Below, one piece after another: positions 52,760 through 63,297 of a DNA stretch of 64,000 nt. The notes under the pieces were generated by a model that saw nothing but the letters and a program-made list of their open reading frames with translations, was not told where the DNA came from and searched no databases. The stretch's first letter is position 1. Each line of letters begins with the position of its first letter. The position numbers and the translations under genes were made by a program. Source of the DNA: Dactylorhiza incarnata (Eukaryota; Streptophyta; Magnoliopsida; Asparagales; Orchidaceae); NCBI GenBank assembly GCA_033032865.1, contig JAWHQI010000001.1, forward strand, positions 1,386,001 through 1,450,000, given 5' to 3'.

Positions 52760-53275
52760 ATTCCAGCAGTCCTATCTCCTGTCCACAGCCCCCACCAACC
52801 TCCCAAGCTACTCCCACTTCCTCCCAAACTCATTCCAGTACCAGGCACCATCATTTTTCAACACTCACGGGAGCCAACAGCCTCAGATTCTACCTTTTGC
52901 TGCATTTCGTTGCCGCCTAAATGTGTAAGTCGTAGTTTGGTATTTTTGTTTCCTATTATTGAGTGATTGGACTATAGTTTGCCGGATGCGATATTATATA
53001 TTTTTATTTCCGTAAAATCATTGATTTGCAGGACGTATTCGGCACACGCTCAAAATATCTTGCACCTCTATTATGTGGATTAACATTTGTTTTCCAATTA
53101 AAATTTAGTGTGAGCAATTGTGCACTTGCTTAAGTTTTATTTTAATTAATTGCCTCTCGTCAGTTTGAAACGGGCTGTCCATTGCATTTACACTCACATT
53201 ATGGTTTATTAGTAGGAGCACCACATTCCATTTAGGGCGCCATATTAGGGCTTTCATCAACTTACCCCTGCATCA
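52760..53275 (+). repeat. 5' LTR of the outer Gypsy, second part
   Basis: Continues from 44577 and matches 58556-59074 (CCCACCAACCTCCCAAGC, TTTACACTCACA, CTTACCCYTGCATCA). Confidence 0.88.
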
Positions 53276-53290
53276 AATTGGTATCAAAGA
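53276..53290 (+). other. Primer binding site of the outer Gypsy
   Basis: AATTGGTATCAAAGA directly after the LTR end GCATCA. Confidence 0.7.
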
Positions 53291-53308
53291 TCGGTTGAGA
53301 TAAATTAT

Positions 53309-54560
53309 ATGCTACGTAGTGGTAGGTTGTTTCGTTCATTCATGTTTGATCAGAACCTTACAGACAATCGGGTTGCTAGTTTGAATTCGAACATGACGCC
53401 TGACGAGTTCTAAAGACTTGTCCTTGATCGATTCGAGCAGATAGGAGCCCAATTTGAGTCATTAGTAATGACATTGCTAGGGTTAGCACTATAGTTGATA
53501 AGTTATACATCCATATAGGTCAGTCTCCACCCCCACGTTACGATGATCTTTCTAATGATCCTCAGGATGTTCCACCACCCTCTAACAGACGTCTTAGAGA
53601 CCTACCACACCGAGATCTTGCTCTTCCCGCGAGAAGGAATCCTGAACATATCTATGTGTACTGACGGGGCCCAGCCCCTATGAGACACAACCACCCTCTC
53701 GTCGAACCTCATCCACCCCCACCAGGTCGCATAGGTCGTGCTCCACCAGCACGACACGATTACAATTATGATGATCATTATGATGAATACCCAGAGCCAT
53801 GACTCAGAGTCACCCCAGTCGAGGATAATATTACCCGGCGCATTCGCATTAGCGCGCCATCCTTCGACGGGCACCTAAACCTGAAGGCATTTAGTGGCTG
53901 GCTTTTGGACATGGACCACTACTTTGAGTGGTACGAGATGAGTGATGAGAGACAGGTACGATTTGCCAAAATGAAATTACACTGACAGACAAAGATCTAT
54001 TGGACGAGCTTAGAGCGATCTCTTGAGCGAGGCGGATACTACCCCATCACCAGATAGGATGAGATGAAACAACGCTTAAAGGACTAAAACCTTCCCGCCT
54101 CATATCATGATCAGTTGTTAGACCATCTTTACGCTCTTCGGCAGGGGACCCTTTCTGTTGCCAAGTATATATTGTGTTTTTATGAATTAGTGGTGAGGAG
54201 CGACATTTTAGAGAAGTCCATCACGACGGCGTCCATCTTTCGAGCCGGACTCAGGTCTGAAATCTGGAGGGAATTGATTCCCCACAGAGTAGAGACAGTC
54301 GAGCAGGTATTTCAGCTAGCACTTGAGTATGAGCAGTACCTGTGCATTGCAGGTCAAAGGCAAGTTGCCCCTCGACCTGATATCACTACATTTAGGAGAC
54401 CCGCCCCGACCACTGGCACAGCGCCTCCTCGCACTCCGGCGGAAGCGAAAGGCAGAGCGATCATTCTTGGACCTCCCAAACTGGGGGTGTACAGTGTTAT
54501 AGGTGCTCTGGTAGGGGGCACATGGTTGCGCAATACCCGACTAGGAACTTATTGATTGTA
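53309..54560 (+). pseudogene. Gag of the outer Gypsy, decayed
   Basis: Starts at ATG 53309 (MLRSGRLFRSFMFDQN). Broken frames carry RLVLDRFEQIGAQFESL, then APSFDGHLNLKAFSGWLLDM, DHYFEWYEMSDER, and (54115-54555) LDHLYALRQGTLSVAKYI, FRAGLRSEIWRELIPHRVET, VFQLALEYEQYL. Each matches the gag at 17303 position by position. The zinc knuckle reads CYRCSGRGHMVAQY after a frameshift, so its final Cys is lost. At least six stops or frameshifts lie across the gene. Confidence 0.85.
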
Positions 54561-55230
54561 GAAGAAGGTGAGCCTAGCGTTGGGGCTGAGGATACACCCA
54601 TTGAGGAGATTACAGCTGATGTAGAGGATGGATGGGAGAGCGATGTTGAGAGATTGTTGGGATTATATTCGCCGCCTTTTGCACACCCCTCGTGCAGAAG
54701 AGAACTGTTATCACACCACTATCTTTTACACCCATTTTCCACCGTAGGCAGACCCTGCAAATTAGCTATAGATAATGGTAGTTGTGTAATCATAGTAGCT
54801 AGAAAAGGTGTGGAGCGTATACAGCTCACAACTGAGGAGCACCTACACCCTTACCGTGTCCTATGAGTGGACAAGTCTACCATCTTGGTTACGCAGAAGT
54901 GTCTGGTGCCGATTCGGTTAGCATCCATTGAGGACAAGATTTGGTGCGACGTTATACCTATAGACGTATCACACGTATTACTTGGTCGGCCATAGGTGTA
55001 TTGTATGACCGCGATGCCACGTATTATGGCCGATCTAACACGTGTGTATTTTTTTGATAAGGGACAAAAGATCACCATATCCCCGACCCAAAGGTAATGT
55101 CGATTCATCCATTAGTGCGGGGTAATCTAGACCTTTGCACATCTTAAGGAAGGGAGACTTTCTGAGAGAGTTTAGATACCGGGGTTATGTATGTTGTGGT
55201 AGCCACTATGACTTTTGAGACCTCTGCAGA
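54561..55230 (+). pseudogene. Protease of the outer Gypsy, decayed
   Basis: The plus frame 54522-54866 reads VEDGWESDVERLLGL, then KLAIDNGSCVIIVARKGVER. The catalytic Asp is kept and the motif is DNG. HLHPYRVL follows, then a stop, and a second frame has CLVPIRLASIEDKIWCDVIP, DVSHVLLGRP. It parallels 18761-19170. Stops are present at several places. Confidence 0.8.
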
Positions 55231-56025
55231 CACCAGGATTATTGATCCAGACATCTGTCACTTATTGGATGATTACTCAGACATCATGTCTGAGGAGCTC
55301 CCTGACGAGCTTCCCCTTTTGAGAGACATCTAACATGCGATTGACCTAATCCCGGGGGCATCTTTGCCTAACTTACCTCATTATCGCATGAACCCAACTG
55401 AACATGCCGAACTGAAGTGGCAAGTTAATGACCTCCTTCGGAAGAGTTTGATGCGCGAGAGTTTGAGCTCGTGCGAAATACCCGCCCTTCTTACCTCAAA
55501 GAAGGATGGGAGCTAGTGCATGTGTATTGCCAGTCGTGTTATAATAAAATCACGATGAAATACTAGTTTTCCATACCCCTCCTCGACGACCTCTTGGATG
55601 CGATGGCTGGTGGCCAAATCTTTTCTAAGATCGACCTACACAGTGGGTACCATCAGATTAGAGTTAGGGAGGGGGAGTGGAAGATGGTCTTCAAGACGAA
55701 TGACGAATTGTATGAGTGGCTAGTTATGTCATTTGGATTATCGAACGCACTCAGCACGTTCATGAGGGTGATGACTCAGATCTTGCGGCCCTACATGGGC
55801 AAATTTTTGGTAGTATATTTTGATGACATACTGATATACAGTCAGGGCCACACTGAACATTTGCAGCACATTCGCTTTGTATTTGATCTCCTGCGGAGGG
55901 AGCATCTATATATCAACTTGAAGAAGTGCTCATTCTTATCATCATCTGTCAATTTTCTGGGGTATATAGTATCTGCATCGGGTATATCAGTTGATCCTGA
56001 CAAGGTCAAGTCCATTCGTGAGTGA
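55231..56025 (+). pseudogene. Reverse transcriptase of the outer Gypsy
   Basis: Upstream pieces (55310-55560) are broken. The frame 55594-56025 is open and encodes [40 protein letters not shown], catalytic [11 protein letters not shown] (about 55805-55838), [20 protein letters not shown] and [11 protein letters not shown]. All RT motifs after the fingers region are recognisable. It stops at 56025 before the RNase H connection. Confidence 0.87.
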
Positions 56026-57850
56026 CATATACCGACAAATATTCATGAAGCCTGTAGTTTCCATGGACTTGCTACCTTCTATAGAAGGTTTGCCAGAGGT
56101 TTTAGTACTATCATGGCGCTCCTTACGAGTTGTCTTTGTATGGGGGATTTTATTTAGACGAGGGCGGCCACTCGGGCCTTCGAAGACATTAAAGATAAAT
56201 TATTATTTGCCCTTGTTTTGCGTCTTCCAGATTTCTCTGAAGCGTTCGAGGTGGCTTGTGATGCTTCAGGGGTTGGTATTGGAGGAGTGCTTAATCAAGG
56301 GGGTCATCTAGTTGCTTATTTTAGTCAAAAATTGAATGATGACTGACAAAAATACTCAAACTATGATCGTGAGTTTTATGTTGTTGTGCAAGCACTTCAT
56401 TACTGGAGTCATTATCTCCTACATAAGGAATTTATTTTATATTCTGACCATCATGCCTTGCAATACCTTGATTCGCAGAAGAAGTTGGGCCACCGCCATG
56501 TAAAATGGATGGAGTTTATGTAGGATTACCATTATGTTACCAAGCACCGAGCATGTATTGAAAACAAGCCGGCTGACGCCCTGAGCCGCCGAGTCAGCCT
56601 CATACATACGATGAACACACGAGTTGAGGGCTTCAAGCATTTAGTTTTCGACTATCCAGAATGCCCGGATTTCAGTGATATTTATGATGCTCTGAGGAGA
56701 GAGACTCCTGAGCTTCGTGAGGGCTATGTGATCTCTGATGATTATTTATTCTTGGGCTCGCGCCTTTGCGTACCACATATGTCCCTCCAAGCTTTTCTTA
56801 TCCGGGAGCTACATGCGGGCAGAGCCGTGGGACATTTTTGTCGTGATAAGACAATTGCATTAGTCGAGGATCGATTCTTCTGGCCTAGCCAAGAAAAGAG
56901 TGTTATACTTGTCTTTAGGCATTGTCCAGTCTGTCAAACCGCAAAGGGATCACACCAACCCACTGGGTTATATCCGCTCCCCATCCCATAGAGACCCTGG
57001 ACGAACATTAGCATGGATTTCATACTGGGACTCCCTCGCACCCTGAGGAAGTTTGATTCTATTTTTGTCGTGGTGGACCGATTTTCGAAAATGATCCACT
57101 TCATTCCATGTCGAAGGACCGCTCATGCGTCCCATGTGGCAGCTCTATTTATTCGAGAAGTGTTTTAAGTATCACGAGTTACCCGCATATATAGTTTCTG
57201 ACCGCGACATTCAATTCATGAGCTATTTTTGGAAAACGTTGTGGAAGAAAACAGGCACGACACTGAAGTTCTCCACCGCCTATCATCCACAGACAGATGG
57301 GCAAACTAAGGTCGTCAACCATAGTCTATGAACCCTTCTGCGATGCTTAGTTGGGGATAGTCCGTCTACCTGGGATTCTGTCTTACCTATAGCTGAGTTT
57401 GCATACAATAGTTCAATCAATAGGACTCCGGTCTGAGTCCATTTCATATCATGATAGGTTGCGAACCTAAGAAGCCCATTGATCTAATCCAAGTCCCTTT
57501 AGAAGACTGACCCAGTGAGTCAATAGTCTTTCTTTCAGCATTTGCATGCACTTCATGAGTCAGTCCGGAAGAAAATTGCAATGAGTGATGATTATTATAA
57601 AGCTCAAGCAGATAAGCACAAGAGGGAGCATAATTTTGAAACTGGAGAGCAGGTGATGATTCGCATACGACCTGAGAGGTTCCTCAAGGAACAGCAAGAA
57701 AATTAAGCGCTCGTCGAATGGGTCCTTATACAATCATACGATGGATCGGAATCAATGCATATGAGATTGACATCCCTCAAAAAATGGGGATAAACTGAGT
57801 ATTCAATGTAGAGAACTTGATGTATTACTACGATGAACATGTATGTGGAT
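56026..57850 (+). pseudogene. RNase H and integrase of the outer Gypsy, decayed
   Basis: RNase H pieces: EVACDASGVGIGGVLNQGGH, YDREFYVVVQALHYW, LYSDHHALQYLDSQKK, NKPADALSRR. Integrase: zinc finger (LIRELHAGRAVGHFCRDKTI, FRHCPVCQTAKG), core ([58 protein letters not shown] with Lys in place of the catalytic Glu) and C-terminal NFETGEQVMIRIRPERFLKE. The longest open piece is 56611-56991. Stops and frameshifts are frequent. No chromodomain is recognised before the LTR. Confidence 0.85.
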
Positions 57851-57950
57851 CTCTTCCTCACTTCCATGCCCGCTCCCTCACTTCCGCCCACCCCACCCCA
57901 CCACAGCCTCAGCTTGACTCCTCCCAGCCCTTGTCTGATGAGTCCCACCA

Positions 57951-59074
57951 TGAGGGTGCCCGAAACCCATATCTGCGTTCGGGCATTATGAGACGTCCGA
58001 TCTGGGTGCCCTATCTTGGTATTAGTATATCTATGCGCAAACAGCGGTTTGGAGGGGGCATCGAGAGTTTATTTCCACTTTGGAACTGTCGGACCCCCTC
58101 TCTCTCTCTCTGTGCGATGCCGGTAGAGAACTCTTGGTGTGACTCCAAAGCAACCATCGTCTTCCTCCTCCATCCCTGTCGACATCCTGCGTACAGTCCC
58201 CGTCCATTCCTGCAAGTCCCATCTGTGCGCACCCCACCGTCAACCTTGCTACAACTTCCACGCGAACCGCACGCCGTAACTCCTCACCGCCACTCCAAGG
58301 CAACTCCTCGACTCACTTCATCCCTACCGAATTCATCCAGGGTCATCCCCTCTTATATGCCTCTTCTATTTCAGGCGTAGGAATCCCGAAACCCATTTCT
58401 GAGTTGTGAAATCTCAATTCAAAACCCAGAATATTGATTTCAGCAGCCCCGAACTCATCCAGGACCATCCCCTCTTACACGCTTCTTTTCCAAGCGCAGG
58501 AAACCTGAAACTCCTTTCTGGGTTCTGAAATCTCAATCCAGAACCCAGAATTTTGATTCCAGCAATCCTATCACCTGTCCACAACCCCCACCAACCTCCC
58601 AAGCCACTCCCACTTCCTCCCAAACTCATTCTAGTACCATCCACCATCAATTTTTAACACCCACGCGGAGATAACAGACTTGGAATTCTACCTTTTGTTG
58701 CATGTTGTCGCCGCCTACATGTAAGTCATAGTTTGGTATTTTTGCTCCTATTATTGTGTGCTTTGACTATAAATTGCCGGATGCGATATTATATGTTTTA
58801 TTTCCATGAAATCATTGATTTGCGGAACTTATTCGGCATGCGCTCAAAATATTTTGCACCTCTATTATTTGTGGATTAACATTTGTTTGTCAATTAAAAT
58901 TTACTGTCAACAATTGTGCAATTGCTCAAGTCTTATCTTAATTAATTGTTTATTGTTAGTTTGTAACGGACCATTCATTGCATTTACACTCACACTAGGG
59001 TTTATTAGTAAGAGCACCACATTCCATTTAGGACACCATATTAGAGCTTTCATCGTCAACTTACCCTTGCATCA
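57951..59074 (+). repeat. 3' LTR of the outer Gypsy
   Basis: 1124 bp, TGAGGGTGCC...TTGCATCA. It represents the uninterrupted form of the Reina-like insertion site: CAGAATTTTGATTCCAGCA near 58545-58565. Confidence 0.88.
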
Positions 59075-59165
59075 AGTAGCATCATCCAAATGCATCCCCC
59101 TTTCCAACAGTTAATAAAATAAGACTATGATTGTCATTGGGAACAAATATAAAAAAAAAACTCAC

Positions 59166-59351
59166 CAAGTACAGCTTGCTGCAATCCGAGCAATGCTGAA
59201 GGAGGTTCTTTGACTTGTCAAGAGCAACATGCAAGGAACATAGTGCCTGTATTCCAGACTTACTTCTGGGTCTAGCTCCTTCCAAAACTGGAAAGATTAC
59301 CAAAACTTTACAAAGAATTGCTGAAAGCTGTCTACACATGCCACCATGCAA
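59166..59351 (-). CDS. Internal exon of a U-box E3 ubiquitin ligase gene (PUB45/PUB6-like), partial gene
   Basis: This 186-bp minus-strand exon is open for 62 codons and flanked by a 3' splice site (AAATGCAG, AG at 59352-59353) and a 5' splice site (GTGAGT, 59160-59165). It encodes LHGGMCRQLSAILCKVLVIF, then RPRSKSGIQALCSLHVAL and KNLLQHCSDCSKLYL. That is the conserved N-terminal region of Arabidopsis PUB45-type U-box/armadillo proteins, as recalled. Those proteins attach ubiquitin to targets. I found neither the short first exon nor any later exon (U-box, armadillo repeats) in the window. The 15.2-kb Gypsy nest begins 87 bases downstream in the intron. The exon may belong to a working gene with huge introns, or be a fragment. 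Confidence 0.75.
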
Positions 59352-59919
59352 CTGCATTTGAAAAGACTTTAATCAATGAATTACAAAGTCCTCTTAGAAG
59401 TAGTAACAACAGTACCAGAACAATAGTTTCAGAAGGGTTATGGAAAACAAGAAATAAAATATAAATATAAAAGGTTTTGTAGAAGAAAAAAAATGCTTTT
59501 ACCTTGACAATATCTGAGATTAGAAATAATGTTCGACTTGAAAAGTTCTAAGCATATATATATAGAGAGAGAGAGGGGTGAGCTGTAAAAGATAACAAAA
59601 CAAATATCTAGGTATGGATCCCTTTTCAGATTCTCTGCATTAGGTAAAATCACTATCATTAATACATCAATAGTCTAAGAGTAATGAGAGAGATAGAGAA
59701 GGGTGAGCTGTAAAATATAACAAAACAAAAATCTAGGCATGGATCCTTTTTCAGATTCTCTGCATGAGGGGTAAAGTTACTATCATTATACATTAACAGT
59801 CTAAGAGTAATAATGCAGCTACCAAGTAAAAATTTCTAGGAAAGCTTTCTGATAAAAACAAAAACAGAAAAATCTTGGTGTGGAGAAAATGTCATGCTCC
59901 CAGATCATCATACAAAATG
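59352..59919. other. Host-like flank with a 124-bp tandem duplication
   Basis: About 59563-59686 and 59687-59809 repeat the same sequence (GGGTGAGCTGTAAAA, TGGATCCYTTTTCAGATTCTC, AGTCTAAGAGTAAT) at a period of 124 bases. It would be intron sequence upstream of the exon. No further exon is recognised. Confidence 0.6.
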
Positions 59920-60504
59920 TGTTGAGGAAGATCTCCAATTGAACTGATCCATGTCCTCTTCTACAAAGCGAGCGATTGGAATCCTGAATAAGAGAGAATA
60001 TTAGGAGTGGAGATGGATTGGGGAAGAAGATTGTTGTGTGCCCGCAATACGGATTGAGTCACCGGCCTTGGGAGAGACGGATCGAAGTGAAGAGAAGCAA
60101 ACTTCAACCCATAGATGCCTCTATGCCCCTCAATGTTTCCTTCTACTTGAAAAGTTGAAATTGAATGAGGACTGAGAGAAGTGGGGAGCTCTTCCCTTGG
60201 GGGTTTCTACCCTAATCAATGGTGAGAGGGAATGAGAGGAGGAAGGGAGGAGAGAAAAAGAAAGAGAAATTAGGGAAAACTTGCTTGAGCTTTCAGTTCC
60301 TCCCATATTAATAGTTTCCTTCTTACAAAAGAAAAGCCCCGATGAAATGTTGAAATTAAAAATCTTCCGAAAAATAAAAGCAAATTTAAATTTGAAATTA
60401 AGTGGCACTAATTTCAAATTTGAAAATCTTCTCCTTCGTGCCCAGCATGTGCTGTTCTCGGTGTTGCATCGGATGTGTGTGTGCCCCAAAATGCGTCCGT
60501 AACA
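59920..60504 (-). repeat. Probable 3' LTR of a decayed minus-strand Gypsy
   Basis: Minus strand: TGTTACGGACGC (60504) to CCTCAACA (59920), preceded by GAAGAGGTGGGTGA, a possible purine tract. 5-bp flank AAATG on the left; its partner is not visible. It follows pol coding sequence of the same strand. The short Ser-rich frame inside is not supported as a gene. Confidence 0.5.
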
Positions 60505-60621
60505 TCACCCACCTCTTCCAAAGTAACTTGACGGAATCTCGGACCAGTCATAATCTTATTGAAATGACTCATGTTGTTATGTGGCTTCTTTTGTGTTCTA
60601 GTTCTCACATTGCATCAATAC

Positions 60622-61055
60622 TGTTGAAGGTGGGCCCATCTTGGGAAATCCGCAGCCCGTCTGCAGGCCGTGCACCCCAACCCGCTCTCCTGGGGCCCAT
60701 CATGGGAAATCCCAGACGGGTTGTTGAGGTCGGGACTTGAACCCTCGACCTCCTTTGAATATGAGGGATATCTTATCTCCTCGAATACCCATCTGCGCGG
60801 CAAAGATGGGTATTCGAGGAGATAAGATATCCCTCTTATTCAAAGGAGGTCGGGACTTGAACATTTCATCGGCGCAGATGGGTATTCGAGGAGATAAGAT
60901 ATCCCTCTTATTCAAAGGAGGTCGAGGGTTAAAGTCCCGACTCCCGACCTCAACAACCCGCCTGGGATTTCCCATGATAGGCCCCAGGAGAGCGGGTTGG
61001 GGTGCATGGCCTGCAGGTCGGCTGTGGATTTCCCAAGATGGGCCCACCTTCAACA
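60622..61055. mobile_element. Foldback element 2: TG...CA ends, ~175-bp inverted arms, B-box core
   Basis: Flanked by the perfect duplication AATAC (60617-60621 and 61056-61060). It begins TGTTGAAGGTGGGCCCATC and ends GATGGGCCCACCTTCAACA. Left arm about 60622-60798, right arm about 60868-61055, nearly complementary throughout. Between them a segment (GATGGGTATTCGAGGAGATA through CAAAGGAGGTCGGGACTTGAA) is directly duplicated. Each arm holds GGGTTCAAGTCCCGACCTC, a B-box-like sequence on the minus strand. No protein is encoded. It lies between the pol remnant and the probable LTR of a Gypsy. Confidence 0.85.
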
Positions 61056-61061
61056 AATACC

Positions 61062-61440
61062 TCCCGACACTTTGTATCACCTGTGTCGTTGTGCGTGAAG
61101 GAGGTGAATAGGTTTGAGTTGAACTCGTCCTTCCACTATAGGAGGCAGTGGGCCGGGATGGGAGGAGGTTATCCTCTAAATGTTGAGGGAGGATACGTGG
61201 AAGACATTGTGGATCTTTGCCTCGGAAAGTGAAGTCGATATGTCCCCTCTCCAATGCAAGTTGTGACCAAATAAGAACCATAAAATCATGGGGACGATAT
61301 ACTGTTTTTCCGTTGAGCAACGAAGGTTTCGCCGTGAGATTATAACCGAAGCCAGACCCAGTCTCCTTCCATATATTGAACTTCTTTGTGGAGGCCATCA
61401 TAGTATTGCTTCAAGCGATTTTGGTCCTAAAGTACCAAGC
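61062..61440 (-). pseudogene. Gypsy integrase C-terminus remnant
   Basis: On the minus strand the broken translation contains YMEGDWVWLRL, FYGSYLV, IGEGTYRLHFP and a STMSSTYPPSTFRG-like segment, parallel in order to GDEVFLKLRPY, YYGPFRIMRRVG, YTLALP, HPTFHVSLLK of the Reina-like element. Stops occur in every frame. It continues the pol remnant from 61521. Confidence 0.65.
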
Positions 61441-63150
61441 CATATCAACACAATGTCGCATTGTTGGAGTCCTTGGTGAACTCCCTTTATTCTAGAAGAT
61501 TGCGATGTATAAGGAAGTAGTCATGGGGGATCACGCTTGAATACTAGTTTAAAAGGAGTGGTTTGGAGGGTTGTATGATAAAAGGTGTTGTAGCAGTATT
61601 CGGCCCACTGTATCCATGCTACCAACTCCTTGGGTTTCTCTCTTGAGAAACACCTTAAGTACATATGTACAATGTGGTTACCCACTTGGTCTTGGTCGTT
61701 TGATTGTGGATGATAGGTGGAGGACATAGCTGATGACGTGTAACAAAGTCTGAGCAACTCTTGCCAAAAGTGACTGGTAAACACTCTATCTCGGTCAGAT
61801 ACAATGAGCTCGTGTATGTCGTGAAGATGGAAGATTTAATCGAAGACTTGAGCTACACTAATCGTAGTATATGGGTGAGTCGAGGTAATGAAGTGACTTG
61901 GACAACATATCCACCATCACGAGAATGATGGGCTTTCCACAGGACCTGGGTAACCCTTCAATGAATTCCATTAATATGTTTGACTATATTTGAGTGGACA
62001 CATGTAAAAGTTATAGCAACCCTGCATGGTGCAAGTGTTCTACCTTGGAGGACATATTCAATATACTGCCATGGAGTCTGAGTAAATATTACAAGAAGTG
62101 ACTAGTGAACACTTTATCTCATTCAGATACAATGAACTTGTGTAGGGCGTGAAGACAAAATATTTGTTTAAAGAAGACTTGAGCAACACTCATTACAGTA
62201 TATGGATGAGCCAAGGGAATGAAGTGAGCAGACTTGGGCAACATATCCAACATAACGAGAATGATGGGCTTCTCACTGGACTTGGGTAACCCTACGATGA
62301 AATCCATGAATACACCTGACCATATCTGAGTGAGTAGATGTATAGGTTGTAGCAACCCGGGATGGTGTAAGTGTTCTACCTTGTTCTGTTGACATGTGAA
62401 GCACTATGTGATGAAGTCTTGTACTGATCTTTGCATTCCCTTCCAATAGACCTTCGTATGCAAATGATGAAGCATCTCATGTACCTTCTTCATCGGCGTG
62501 AGAATGAGTGTCCCTCAAAACCATCTCCATTGGTGGTGACTTTGATGCTAAGTACGTGTAGTTTTTGTAAAGAAAAGGCTCATCTCGAACAGTCCGGACA
62601 TCGACTACTTCTTTCTGCTCGATTCTATATCGAAGGGTAGTGAGGGTTTCCGACCTAGAGATCTCTCTCAATATGCTATCAAGCAACTCTGTAGTGGGGC
62701 TAGAGATAGCACGTAGTTGATCAACCTTTTCTTCTTGTCTTGAAAGAGTGTATGCGGCTTTTTTTAGTGTGTCAACTCGATTTCCACATAGAAGTCATAA
62801 TTGAGTAGCTTGCTGACCCAATGTTGTTGCAATGAAGAGGCCAACTTCTGTTCAAACAAGTATTTCAAGATGAAGTGATCGGTGTGTGATCTTAAAGCGC
62901 GGCACCAAAAATAAGGTTGTCAATGGTAATGTGCTAGTTGATAATTGTAGTATGCAATAAGATGGCTTTCCTTATGTAATATTGCCCCAATGCTCGTCCT
63001 GAATGCATTACAATCAACCTGGAACTCCTTGGTAAATCCAGGCAATTATAAGACTAAAGCGGCTAATAATGCGAAACATGCGGTTTGGTGTACATGAAAC
63101 CCCACCTCTGTACACTCTATCCACTGAAATGGTTGTCGCTTGAGTGTTGG
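61441..63150 (-). pseudogene. Gypsy RNase H and integrase remnant with duplicated core segment
   Basis: In minus-strand order: RNase H (about 63150-62740, FTKEFQVDCNAFRTSIGAIL, then the LIAYYNYQLAHYH segment), integrase zinc finger (about 62500-62390), core start (62119-62355, MDFIVGLPKSSEKPIILVML, SAHFIPLAHPYT), a diverged second copy of that core start (about 61770-62090), and core end (61521-61784, STYHPQSNDQDQVGNH, WIQWAEYCYNTFYH). In the last motif the usual catalytic Glu is replaced by Gln-Val. Stops and frameshifts are everywhere. The upstream end is cut by the Copia element at 63195. Confidence 0.75.
61770..62400 (-). repeat. Diverged ~329-bp tandem duplication within integrase
   Basis: Shared words at a 329-base offset include CAGATACAATGARCT, GGGCTT-CAC...GGACYTGGGTAACCCT and GTGCAAGTGTTCTACCTTG/GTGTAAGTGTTCTACCTTG. 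Confidence 0.75.
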
Positions 63151-63194
63151 TGCTTTATTATGATAATTTGTTTTGAATGATAAGCCATAATTTG

Positions 63195-63290
63195 TGTTAC
63201 GGAGAGAAAATGAATGACTTGATGTCCATAATGGACCAAGTCATATATATATATATGAAAATAAGGTAAATAACCATACAACATTTAACA
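63195..63290 (-). repeat. Probable 3' LTR of Copia element 3
   Basis: TGTTACGG...TTTAACA, about 96 bp with a TA microsatellite. On the minus strand it follows the purine tract TTGAGGGGGAG (63291-63301). The left limit is uncertain. Confidence 0.6.
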
Positions 63291-63297
63291 CTCCCCC

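Larger units (their letters stand above)
43846..59074 (+). mobile_element. Outer Gypsy element of a three-level nest
   Basis: Bounded by the perfect duplication AGTAG (43841-43845 and 59075-59079), with ends TGAGGG...GCATCA. Without the inner insertion (44578-52754 plus its 5-bp duplication) it is about 7.05 kb. Order: 5' LTR (43846-44577 plus 52760-53275), primer binding site AATTGGTATCAAAG, gag, protease, RT, RNase H, integrase, 3' LTR (57951-59074). Coding regions are heavily decayed. It belongs to the same family as 15918-19356 by gag and protease sequence. Confidence 0.92.

Noticed and set aside
60130..60489. 119-codon minus-strand Ser/Phe-rich frame considered as first exon of the U-box gene
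   Set aside because: Sequence does not resemble a PUB N-terminus and sits in a probable Gypsy LTR.
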